This document shows, one piece after another, positions 1 through 5,796 of a stretch of 7,867 bases of DNA; position 1 is the stretch's first letter; each line of letters opens with the position of its first letter. The position numbers and the translations under genes were made by a program. This stretch comes from Terriglobia bacterium. Lineage in GTDB: Bacteria > Acidobacteriota > Terriglobia > UBA7540. The notes under the pieces are model-generated. The model did not search any database, was not told where the DNA came from, and was given only the letters and a program-made list of their open reading frames with translations. The stretch spans positions 1 through 7,867 of the forward strand of contig JASHTR010000160.1 of the NCBI GenBank assembly GCA_030040455.1, in the 5' to 3' direction.

Positions 1-553
1 TGGGTTTAATTTCTACCCGCTCTCGCCGCGCTATATTGACCCCCTAAAGGCGAAGACGATGATCGGCGAGCTTCCGCCTATGGTCACGCCCGTGGGCATC
101 TTTGCCGACACGGCAGATGCCGGAAGCGTCGCGGCCACTGCCCGCGCCGCCGGCGTGACGGCAGTTCAGGTGCACGGGCCAAGATTTCCCGAGAATTGGG
201 AGGCGCTCGCAGGCTTCAAATTGATCCGCGCCGTCGCGGTAAAGGCGGAGTTCGATCCATCAACGCTGCGCGCGTTGCGGGCTGACGCTATTCTTTTAGA
301 CGCCTGCGATCCGGTCAATATTGGAGGAAGCGGCAAGCGCATTGATTGGAATCTTGCGCGGAGGGCGGGCCAACAAGGTAAAATCATCATCTTGGCCGGA
401 GGATTGACGCCGGAGAATGTGGCCGAGGCCATCCTCAAGGTGAAACCCTTTGCGGTGGACGTAGCGAGCGGCGTGGAATCGGCGCCGGGAATCAAGGACC
501 ACCAGAAGTTAAAGGCGTTCTTTGAGAGTGTGACCGCCGCGCACACGAGCTAA
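1..553 (+). CDS. trpF: Phosphoribosylanthranilate isomerase, 5'-truncated by window edge
   Basis: TrpF converts N-(5'-phosphoribosyl)anthranilate to the carboxyphenylamino-deoxyribulose phosphate in the cytoplasm, step three of tryptophan synthesis. The frame is open from base 2 and is TrpF-like before the first ATG (59): it begins GFNFYPLSPRYIDP, the conserved segment after the first beta strand. The true start therefore lies upstream and the ATG at 59 is internal. About 183 residues are visible; the missing N-terminus (roughly 25-30 residues) should carry the catalytic cysteine. Seen in order: the VGIFAD strand, VQVHG, LLDA, the GGSGKRIDW loop whose Asp is the second catalytic residue in the family, the phosphate-binding ILAGGLTPENV, and the terminal DVASGVESAPGIKD signature. 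This is an intact family C-terminus. It is the first visible gene of the aromatic operon; a repeat-bearing 63-bp spacer separates it from trpB. Confidence 0.95.
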   Translation, partial: GFNFYPLSPRYIDPLKAKTMIGELPPMVTPVGIFADTADAGSVAATARAAGVTAVQVHGPRFPENWEALAGFKLIRAVAVKAEFDPSTLRALRADAILLDACDPVNIGGSGKRIDWNLARRAGQQGKIIILAGGLTPENVAEAILKVKPFAVDVASGVESAPGIKDHQKLKAFFESVTAAHTS

Positions 554-556
554 GGC

Positions 557-584
557 GGTCAGCGGTCAGCAGTCAGCTTTCAGC
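557..584 (+). repeat. Four-copy 7-bp tandem repeat in the trpF-trpB spacer
   Basis: Four consecutive heptamers are seen: GGTCAGC, GGTCAGC, AGTCAGC, TTTCAGC (core TCAGC). They fill most of the trpF-trpB gap and end about 15 bases before the trpB ribosome binding region. Their form resembles the short tandemly repeated heptamers described in cyanobacterial and other genomes. I see no protein or RNA function in them. A second heptamer array of different sequence sits on the other side of trpB. Confidence 0.75.
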
Positions 585-616
585 CTGCGAGCAAAAGGTA
601 AGAGGGTCACGATTTG

Positions 617-1816
617 ATGAATCTTACATCATCCAACAACGTACCCGACGCGCACGGGCGCTTCGGCGAATTCGGTGGGCGCTATGTGCCGGAGACGCTG
701 ATGCATCCGGTTGAAGAATTGGAGCGGGCTTACGATGAAGCGCGCGCCGATCCGGAGTTTCAGGCCGAGCTTGACACCCTGCTCAAGAACTATGCCGGGC
801 GGCCCACACCTCTTTTCTTCGCGCAACGGCTGACGGCCTGTCTGGGCGGGGCGCGGATTTTTCTCAAGCGTGAGGATTTGCTGCACACGGGCGCTCACAA
901 GATCAACAATTGCCTCGGCCAGGGACTGCTGGCCAAGCGCATGGGGAAGACGCGCGTCATCGCCGAAACCGGCGCGGGCCAGCACGGCGTGGCGACGGCC
1001 GCGGCGGCGGCGCTTCTGGGGCTGAAGTGCGTCGTCTATATGGGTGAGGCAGACATGGCTCGCCAGGCGCCCAACGTTTTCCGGATGCGGCTGATGGGCG
1101 CGGAGGTGATTCCTGTTTCCTCCGGCTCGAAGACGCTGAAGGACGCCGTCAACGAGGCCATGCGCGACTGGGTGACAAACGTTGAAACCACGCATTATCT
1201 TCTCGGCTCGGCGCTTGGCCCGCACCCTTACCCGGTTATGGTGCGGGATTTTCATCGCGTCATCGGCCAGGAAGTCCGCAGCCAGGTCCGGGAAGCAGCC
1301 GGCCGCTTGCCGGACTTTCTTTTCGCCTGTGTGGGCGGAGGAAGCAATTCCATTGGCCTCTTCTACGATTTCATCCCTGAGACCGGCGTGAAAATGGTGG
1401 GCGTAGAAGCAGGGGGGAAGGGAACGGCTCTCGGCGAGCACGCAGCGCGATTTTCCGGAGGAAAGCCCGGAGTGCTCCACGGCATGTATACTTATGTGCT
1501 CCAGACAGAGGATGGGCTGATTTCAAATACTCACTCGGTTTCGGCAGGATTGGATTATCCCGCCATCGGGCCGGAGCACGCTGCGCTTTACCGGCAGGGG
1601 CGGGTGGAATATACACGAGTGAGCGACCGTGAAGCACTGGAAGCCGCGCGTCTGCTCTCCGAGCAGGAAGGCATTATTCCGGCGCTCGAATCCGCCCATG
1701 CGATCGCCGAAGTCCGAAAACGAGCTGGCGCGATGGGTCGGGACGCACTGATCGTGGTGAACCTTTCCGGGCGTGGCGACAAGGACCTCGGAATAATGAT
1801 GAGTTCTGAATTATGA
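617..1816 (+). CDS. trpB: Tryptophan synthase beta chain
   Basis: TrpB is the PLP-dependent beta subunit that condenses indole, channelled from TrpA, with serine to give tryptophan. With ATG 617 as start the protein has 399 residues, normal for the TrpB1 family. The N-terminus [15 protein letters not shown] (14-28) is typical. The PLP lysine is K95 in HTGAHKINN, the catalytic glutamate is E117 in AETGAGQHG, and the phosphate-binding loop is GGGSN (240-244). The C-terminal NLSGRGDKD is present. An in-frame TTG at 614 is a possible alternative start; ATG 617 is preferred, with AAGAGGG at 600-606 about 10 bases upstream. The final residues, roughly MMSSEL, and the stop codon lie inside a heptamer-repeat array (1791-1818), so the extreme C-terminus looks rewritten by the repeat. 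The conserved domain is complete and the gene should be functional. Confidence 0.97.
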   Translation: MNLTSSNNVPDAHGRFGEFGGRYVPETLMHPVEELERAYDEARADPEFQAELDTLLKNYAGRPTPLFFAQRLTACLGGARIFLKREDLLHTGAHKINNCLGQGLLAKRMGKTRVIAETGAGQHGVATAAAAALLGLKCVVYMGEADMARQAPNVFRMRLMGAEVIPVSSGSKTLKDAVNEAMRDWVTNVETTHYLLGSALGPHPYPVMVRDFHRVIGQEVRSQVREAAGRLPDFLFACVGGGSNSIGLFYDFIPETGVKMVGVEAGGKGTALGEHAARFSGGKPGVLHGMYTYVLQTEDGLISNTHSVSAGLDYPAIGPEHAALYRQGRVEYTRVSDREALEAARLLSEQEGIIPALESAHAIAEVRKRAGAMGRDALIVVNLSGRGDKDLGIMMSSEL

Positions 1817-1871
1817 ATGCCGAAAGGCGCGATCGATTCCTCAATTCATAATTCATTCATCATTCAGAATT
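1791..1871. repeat. Inverted pair of 7-bp repeat arrays spanning the trpB stop and trpB-trpA spacer
   Basis: The right arm (1844-1871) reads as heptamers ATTCATA, ATTCATT, CATCATT, CAGAATT. The left arm (1791-1818), read on the other strand, gives ATTCATA, ATTCAGA, ACTCATC, ATTATTC. Bases 1807-1818 are the exact reverse complement of 1844-1855 (12 bp, 25-base loop), and AATGATG at 1795-1801 can extend the pairing with CATCATT at 1858-1864. The transcript could thus fold a long AT-rich hairpin over the trpB stop codon, ending 11 bases before the trpA start. The low GC contrasts sharply with the coding DNA on both sides. There is no U-run typical of an intrinsic terminator, and the operon continues, so I read it as a repeat insertion rather than a terminator. 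Confidence 0.7.
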
Positions 1872-1875
1872 TCGC

Positions 1876-2694
1876 ATGTCTACACTCTCAACAAGTCGGA
1901 TTGAAGCAGCGCTCCGCGAGAAGGAGCGAGGCGAAGGCGGCAAGCTGATCGTCTATCTGACGGGGGGCGACCCATCCATTGAGGAAACAGGAAAGCTGCT
2001 TGCCGCGGTGGACCGGGGCGGGGCAGATTTAATTGAGCTGGGCGTTCCGTTTTCTGACCCGATGGCCGACGGCCCGGTGATTCAGCGCGCCTCCGAGCGC
2101 GCCCTTCGGGCCGGGGCGACGCTTGCAAAAATCCTCGCGCGTCTCGCGGAATGGCGTGCCGCCGTGCGCGCTCCGATCATTCTGTTCAGCTACTACAACC
2201 CGGTTCTTCAATACGGCGTGGAGCGCTTCGCGCGCGATCTCGCGCTGGCCGGCGCGGAAGGTGCGCTGGCCGTTGACCTTTCACCCGAGGAAGCGCAAAA
2301 TTACGTGGCCGCGCTGCGTGCGGAGAACCTGGATACCGTCTTCCTGGCTTCGCCCACTTCCACGGACGAGCGGCTGCGCCGCGTCGCGCAGCTTTCAACA
2401 GGTTTCTTATACCTGATCTCGCGGCCGGGGGTGACGGGCGAGCGCGCAAGCCTTTCGGCCGCGGTTCGGCCGCTGGCGGAGCGCGCGCGCCGCTTCACCT
2501 CCCTCCCGCTCGCCGTCGGCTTTGGTCTCTCGGCTCCGGATCAGGTGCGGCAGGCGCAGGAGCTTGCCGACGCAGCCGTGGTGGGAAGCGCGCTGGTGCG
2601 CGCCATCGAGGAGCAATACGCACGTGGGGGAGAGGAAACCATTGAGCGCTTTGTGCGCTGGCTGAAATCCGGCACAGGGAGCAGACTTTCATGA
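1876..2694 (+). CDS. trpA: Tryptophan synthase alpha chain
   Basis: TrpA is the TIM-barrel alpha subunit that cleaves indole-3-glycerol phosphate to indole, which passes to TrpB. The 272 residues match the usual length. Catalytic Glu54 and Asp65 lie in the signature IELGVPFSDPMADGP. The YNPVLQYG segment, the DLSPEE loop, the mobile-loop segment around SRPGVTG (many family members have SRAGVTG), GFGLS and the C-terminal GSALV phosphate site are all present. ATG 1876 fits the family N-terminus (RIEAALREKERGEGGKLIVYLTGGDP). No good Shine-Dalgarno precedes it: the 60 bases upstream are mostly AT-rich repeat, so translation may start weakly or depend on trpB. The TGA stop overlaps the ATG of the next gene by four bases (2691-2694), a hallmark of coupled translation. 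Confidence 0.97.
   Translation: MSTLSTSRIEAALREKERGEGGKLIVYLTGGDPSIEETGKLLAAVDRGGADLIELGVPFSDPMADGPVIQRASERALRAGATLAKILARLAEWRAAVRAPIILFSYYNPVLQYGVERFARDLALAGAEGALAVDLSPEEAQNYVAALRAENLDTVFLASPTSTDERLRRVAQLSTGFLYLISRPGVTGERASLSAAVRPLAERARRFTSLPLAVGFGLSAPDQVRQAQELADAAVVGSALVRAIEEQYARGGEETIERFVRWLKSGTGSRLS
2676..2681 (+). promoter_or_regulatory. Ribosome binding site of chorismate mutase gene
   Basis: AGGGAG lies nine bases upstream of ATG 2691, inside the end of trpA. It supports ATG 2691 rather than the in-frame ATG at 2700. Confidence 0.7.
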
Positions 2695-2987
2695 AGGATA
2701 TGGCGGAGTGGCGAAAGCGTATTGACGGGATCGACCAGCAGATCCTGAAGCTGCTGAACGAGCGCACGCACTGCGCGGTGGAGATTGGACGATACAAGAA
2801 GGAGCACCGCCTGCCAGCGTGGGTGCCGGAGCGAGAGGCGGAAATCCTGCGTAACGTGGTGAAGGCGAATGCCGGTCCGTTGGATGATGCGGCCGTGCGG
2901 AGACTCTTCGAGCGGATTATCGACGAGGCGCGGTCGCTCGAGTGGCACATCCTTCACTGCGATTCTGCCGAAGCGAAGGAGTCCTAA
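2691..2987 (+). CDS. aroQ: Chorismate mutase, stand-alone AroQ type
   Basis: Predicted to rearrange chorismate to prephenate, the branch point towards tyrosine and phenylalanine. The 98-residue, all-helical protein has the AroQ pattern: WRKRIDGIDQQILKLLNER (7-25), IGRYK (32-36), PERE (46-49) and a C-terminal helix RLFERIIDEARSLEW. By comparison with E. coli chorismate mutase, R8, R25, K36, R48 and E49 match active-site residues, and E84 occupies the position where Q88 or a glutamate is found. There is no fused prephenate dehydratase, dehydrogenase or DAHP synthase domain, but the DAHP synthase gene starts five bases after the stop, so the two may act together as the fused CM-DAHP synthases of some Bacillus do. 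It overlaps trpA by four bases. The assignment is firm; the symbol aroQ is used for the fold class. Confidence 0.92.
   Translation: MKDMAEWRKRIDGIDQQILKLLNERTHCAVEIGRYKKEHRLPAWVPEREAEILRNVVKANAGPLDDAAVRRLFERIIDEARSLEWHILHCDSAEAKES
2976..2981 (+). promoter_or_regulatory. Ribosome binding site that fixes the DAHP synthase start
   Basis: AAGGAG lies 11 bases upstream of ATG 2993, within the last codons of the chorismate mutase gene. It favours ATG 2993 over the earlier in-frame ATG at 2942, which has no such site and would create a 46-bp overlap with the preceding gene. Confidence 0.7.
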
Positions 2988-2992
2988 GACCT

Positions 2993-4009
2993 ATGGTTGT
3001 CGTCATGGAACAAGGTGCGGCGGAGGAGCATATCCAGCGCGTCATCGATAAGCTGATGAAGATGGGTTTTAACGTGCACCGCTCCACGGGCGTGCTGCAG
3101 ACCGTCTTGGGCGGGGTGGGTGCCAAAGCGGACTTTGACACCCGGGAGATTGAGATGCTCGACGGAGTTCAGGAGGTGCATCGGATTATCTCGCAGTACA
3201 AGTTGGCCAGCCGCCACTTCAGGCCGGAAGGCTCCGTCATCCCGCTCGGCAAGGGCGTGGCCGTGGGCGGCAAACAGGTTGTGATGATGGCTGGGCCGTG
3301 CAGCGTGGAAAGCCCGGAGCAGATTGAAATCATCGCTGATTTCGTAGCCCGGCTGGGCGTGCGCGTCCTTCGCGGTGGCGCCTTCAAGCCCCGCACCTCG
3401 CCTTATAGCTTCCAGGGGCTGGGTATCAAGGGGTTTGAGTACATGCGCCAGGCCGCGGACCGGCACAACCTTCTGGTGGTGTCGGAAGTCATGGACCAGA
3501 CGCAGCTTCCATTGGTGGTCGAGTACGTGGACATCCTGCAGGTTGGGACGCGTAACATGCAGAACTTCAACCTGCTGAAAGAGCTGGGCAAGATTGCAAA
3601 GCCCGTGCTTTTGAAGCGTGGAATCTCCGCCACGATCGAGGAATGGCTGCTTTCCGCCGAATACATCATGGCGGGCGGTAACTATAACGTGATCCTGTGC
3701 GAGCGAGGCATCCGAACCTTCGAGAGCGCAACGCGAAACACGCTGGACGTTTCCGCCATCCCCGTGGTTCACAAGCTTTCTCATTTGCCCATTATTGCGG
3801 ATCCCTCGCAAGGCACCGGGCGGCGTGACCACGTGGTGCCCATGGCAAGGGCCGCCGTGGCTGCAGGCGCTGATGGGCTGCTGGTGGAAGTGCACCATGA
3901 CCCCGAAAGAGCCTTGAGCGACGGCCCCCAGCAGTTGTTTCCTTCGCAGCTTGAAGGCCTGATGGGTGAGTTGAAGGTCATTGCTCCTGCTATCGGGCGC
4001 TTATTCTGA
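2993..4009 (+). CDS. aroF: 3-deoxy-7-phosphoheptulonate (DAHP) synthase, class I beta with N-terminal regulatory domain
   Basis: Condenses phosphoenolpyruvate with erythrose 4-phosphate, the committed step of the shikimate pathway. From ATG 2993 the protein has 338 residues, the same length as the Thermotoga maritima enzyme, which it resembles along its whole length. Residues 1 to about 75 form the ferredoxin-like (ACT-like) domain that in the Thermotoga enzyme gives feedback inhibition by tyrosine and phenylalanine. The TIM barrel follows: MAGPCSVES (C103), LRGGAFKPRTSPYSFQG (127-142), QVGTRNMQNF, LLKRG (206-210), CERGIRTFE, VEVHHDPE (E299) and ALSDG (D310). C103, E299 and D310 align one residue off the Thermotoga metal ligands C102, E298 and D309. 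The fourth ligand, a histidine in DPSHSGGRR, is Q273 here (DPSQGTGRR, codon CAA at 3809-3811). Otherwise the barrel is intact. The symbol aroF is a family name, not an orthology claim to E. coli AroF. Confidence 0.95.
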   Translation: MVVVMEQGAAEEHIQRVIDKLMKMGFNVHRSTGVLQTVLGGVGAKADFDTREIEMLDGVQEVHRIISQYKLASRHFRPEGSVIPLGKGVAVGGKQVVMMAGPCSVESPEQIEIIADFVARLGVRVLRGGAFKPRTSPYSFQGLGIKGFEYMRQAADRHNLLVVSEVMDQTQLPLVVEYVDILQVGTRNMQNFNLLKELGKIAKPVLLKRGISATIEEWLLSAEYIMAGGNYNVILCERGIRTFESATRNTLDVSAIPVVHKLSHLPIIADPSQGTGRRDHVVPMARAAVAAGADGLLVEVHHDPERALSDGPQQLFPSQLEGLMGELKVIAPAIGRLF

Positions 4010-4017
4010 CCTGAACT

Positions 4018-4881
4018 GTGACCGCTTCCAATATTCCCTTTCACCGCGTCGCAATCGTTGGCGTGGGCCTGATAGGAGGCTCCTGGGGGCTCGCGCTCCG
4101 CGAGCAGGACTTTTGCGGCCACCGCGTCGGCTGCGACCGGCCTGAAGTGCTCAAGCGGGCTCTCGCCATGGGCGCGGTCGACGAAGGCCATGAAGACCTT
4201 CGCCAAGCGGTTGCAGGCGCGGAGCTGGTAATTCTCGCGGCTCCCGTCGGCGAGATACTCCATCTTCTATCCGTGCTTAAAGGGGTCGTCTCAGAAAAGG
4301 CGCTCGTGACGGACGTAGGAAGCACGAAGCGTTTGATCTGCGAGCGCGCCCGGGAAGCGCTGGGCGAGGCACCGCTTTTTCTGGGTGGACACCCGCTGGC
4401 GGGGAAAGAGCGCTCCGGAATTAATAACGCTGATGCCGACCTCTTCAAAAACGCCGCTTATGCCCTCACGCCGAATCGCCCGGAGGACCTTATTGATCGG
4501 CGAGTGATCAGCTTTTGCGCGCTCCTCGTCGCCCTGGGCGCGCGTGCAATAGTGATCAACGACGCCGCCCACGATGAGGCGGTGGCCTGGCTCAGCCACC
4601 TGCCGCAACTCGTCTCGACCGGCCTTGCAAGCCTCGTAGCGGAAAAGGAAGGATTGCCGCTCGATCTCGCCGCTTCCGGGTTCCGCGACGCGACGCGCCT
4701 CGCCGAAAGCCCCTATGCCCTCTGGCGGGATATTTGCGCCACCAACCTGGAGAACATCCAGCCAGCCCTCGATGCCCTCATCCAAAAGCTCCAATCGTTG
4801 AGAAGCCATCTTTCCGATGAAGTGTTAGAGCGCGAATTCAGCCAGGCCCTTGCGCTCCGGAAAAAGCTTCGCGAGAAATAG
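4018..4881 (+). CDS. tyrA: Prephenate dehydrogenase, monofunctional
   Basis: Oxidatively decarboxylates prephenate to 4-hydroxyphenylpyruvate, the immediate precursor of tyrosine. The 287-residue protein has an N-terminal Rossmann domain with GVGLIGGS (15-22); D40 at the end of the second strand suggests NAD rather than NADP. S102 (DVGSTK), H125 (GHPLAGKE), H194 (SHLPQ) and R227 (GFRDATRLA) match catalytic or prephenate-binding residues known from the Aquifex enzyme. There is no chorismate mutase or C-terminal ACT domain, so direct tyrosine feedback through such a domain is not expected. The start is GTG 4018: an in-frame stop at 4012 rules out anything earlier, and no clear Shine-Dalgarno is seen. 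The gene begins eight bases after the DAHP synthase stop, so coupled translation is likely. It is the last gene of the + strand operon and converges on the SDR gene 10 bp away, with no strong terminator in between. Confidence 0.93.
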   Translation: MTASNIPFHRVAIVGVGLIGGSWGLALREQDFCGHRVGCDRPEVLKRALAMGAVDEGHEDLRQAVAGAELVILAAPVGEILHLLSVLKGVVSEKALVTDVGSTKRLICERAREALGEAPLFLGGHPLAGKERSGINNADADLFKNAAYALTPNRPEDLIDRRVISFCALLVALGARAIVINDAAHDEAVAWLSHLPQLVSTGLASLVAEKEGLPLDLAASGFRDATRLAESPYALWRDICATNLENIQPALDALIQKLQSLRSHLSDEVLEREFSQALALRKKLREK

Positions 4882-4891
4882 CATAGGAACG

Positions 4892-5617
4892 TTAGCCGCG
4901 CGCGAGATACGGCTGTTTCACCGGGAGCACAATCGCTTCCAACATATTCATGTGCGACGGGAGAGTCGCCATGAGCACCGCCGCCTCGGCGAGCTCTTCT
5001 GCCTTCATCCTGGGCTCGGTCGCCGGGACGGTACTCTGGCGGCCCTCGACGCGAACGTTGCCCGGGTGCAGGCAGGAGGCCGAAATTCCAAAATCACGTC
5101 CTTCCAATGCGGTCACCAGGGTAAGTCCCCAAAGCCCGAATTTGCTCGTGCTATACGGGCCGGAGTTCAACCGGGGCCGCTGCGCCGAGATGCTGCCGAT
5201 ATTGATAATGCGGCCGCCTCCTTGTTTTTTCATCAGCCGCATCGCCTCCCGCGTGCACAAGAACGGTCCTCTTAGATTGGTGGCGATTACTCTATCCCAG
5301 ACTTCCGCCCGGAGCTCATCCAAAGGTCCACCCTCCACCAAGCCTGCGTTGTTGACGAGAATGTCCACTCGATGGAAGAGTTCCACGGTGCGATGAAAGA
5401 GGGCGGTCACCTGATCCTCATCTGTCACATCGGTAGGGGTTGCGACCACTGTGCCGCCGAGACTCTGAATCCCGGCGGCGGTTTCCGCCAGCCTTTTGGC
5501 TCCGCGTCCAGCAATCACAACGCGCGCCCCTTCTCGCGCCAAGCCCTGCGCGATGCCTTTCCCGATGCCGCTGCCGCCCCCGGTGACAATGGCCACTTTT
5601 GCATCCAATTTCCCCAT
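4892..5617 (-). CDS. Classical short-chain dehydrogenase/reductase
   Basis: A 241-residue SDR of unknown substrate, predicted to be a cytoplasmic NAD(P)(H)-dependent oxidoreductase. All classical elements are visible: TGGGSGIG (12-19), D63 (adenine-ring site), NNAG (89-92), N114, S142, the catalytic pair Y155 and K159 in YSTSK, and HPGNV after the sixth strand. R38 following the second strand (IAGRG) points to NADP(H). The segment between PGNV and the last helix is short, giving a small substrate lid. ATG 5617 is chosen because AAAGGAA lies seven bases upstream and the Rossmann fold starts directly after it; the frame stays open further upstream but encodes nothing SDR-like. It is the last gene of the - strand cluster. 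Context does not identify a substrate, and it could serve any of many SDR roles. Confidence 0.9.
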   Translation of the reverse strand: MGKLDAKVAIVTGGGSGIGKGIAQGLAREGARVVIAGRGAKRLAETAAGIQSLGGTVVATPTDVTDEDQVTALFHRTVELFHRVDILVNNAGLVEGGPLDELRAEVWDRVIATNLRGPFLCTREAMRLMKKQGGGRIINIGSISAQRPRLNSGPYSTSKFGLWGLTLVTALEGRDFGISASCLHPGNVRVEGRQSTVPATEPRMKAEELAEAAVLMATLPSHMNMLEAIVLPVKQPYLARG

Positions 5618-5624
5618 GCTGAAA

Positions 5625-5631
5625 TTCCTTT
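5625..5631 (-). promoter_or_regulatory. Ribosome binding site of the SDR gene
   Basis: AAAGGAA on the - strand lies seven bases before ATG 5617 and decides this start over upstream in-frame codons. Confidence 0.65.
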
Positions 5632-5652
5632 CATCAATCTTTCGAAGGAGGG

Positions 5653-5796
5653 CTAAAGCGGGCAGCGCGCTGCCCGAATCGTTTTGATCCCGGTGATGTC
5701 TGTCTGGAAGCTGCGCGAGCCCTCGCGCGGCGGCTCGCGGATATCCGCGTAATGACGCACAATATGAGTCTTCATACGGACGCTGGTCTTCTTCAC
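5653..5796 (-). CDS. Possible small protein, 47 residues, unknown function
   Basis: I do not recognise this family. GTG 5796-5794 overlaps the aminotransferase stop by four bases (GTGA), and the frame runs to TAG 5655-5653, 35 bases before the SDR start. An internal ATG at 5775 would give 40 residues. The product (VKKTSVRMKTHIVRHYADIR... to ...IRAARCPL) is basic, arginine-rich and has no membrane segment or signal peptide; it holds one cysteine near the C-terminus. About three quarters of the third codon positions are G or C, like the neighbours. For a real gene: the coupling overlap, codon bias and tight fit between two genes. Against: no Shine-Dalgarno, very short length, and two palindromic elements within the frame that could themselves be what the spacer encodes. 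Confidence 0.35.
   Translation of the reverse strand: MKKTSVRMKTHIVRHYADIREPPREGSRSFQTDITGIKTIRAARCPL
5659..5676. repeat. Perfect 18-bp GC-rich palindrome
   Basis: The 18 bases are exactly self-complementary (half-site CGGGCAGCG). As RNA they form a 7-bp stem with a CGCG tetraloop. On the + strand it is followed by AATCGTTTT, and on the - strand by CTTTAG without a U-run, so it is at best a weak terminator for either strand. It could be a protein-binding site or an mRNA structure between the aminotransferase and SDR genes. Confidence 0.6.
5714..5749. repeat. Two overlapping inverted repeats
   Basis: CGCGAGCC (5714-5721) pairs with GGCTCGCG (5732-5739) across a 10-base loop. The right half overlaps a perfect 14-bp palindrome, CGCGGATATCCGCG (5736-5749). 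The two structures share bases 5736-5739 and so are mutually exclusive in RNA. Together with the palindrome at 5659-5676, three inverted repeats fall within about 90 bases. Function is unknown. Confidence 0.5.

Noticed and set aside
557..584. CRISPR-like repeat
   Set aside because: The units are 7 bp and directly adjacent with no spacers.
629..1480. Long open frame on the - strand opposite trpB
   Set aside because: It is a mirror of a GC-rich coding sequence; its translation is rich in Arg, His and Pro with no recognisable domain, while the + strand encodes a complete TrpB.
2942..2992. Upstream ATG extending the DAHP synthase by 17 residues
   Set aside because: The extension overlaps the chorismate mutase gene, lacks a ribosome binding site, and the start at 2993 gives the family length of 338 residues.
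2984..3898. 304-codon open frame on the - strand opposite the DAHP synthase
   Set aside because: Antisense of a clear, full-length enzyme gene, with histidine-rich low-information protein and no family motif.
4894..4914. Possible terminator between tyrA and the SDR gene (AGCCG/CGGCT)
   Set aside because: The stem is only 5 bp with an 11-base loop and only three U residues after it; it also lies within the SDR coding end.
4850..5396. Open frames on the + strand opposite the SDR gene
   Set aside because: They are antisense to a full classical SDR with cofactor and catalytic motifs, and have no supported ribosome binding site.
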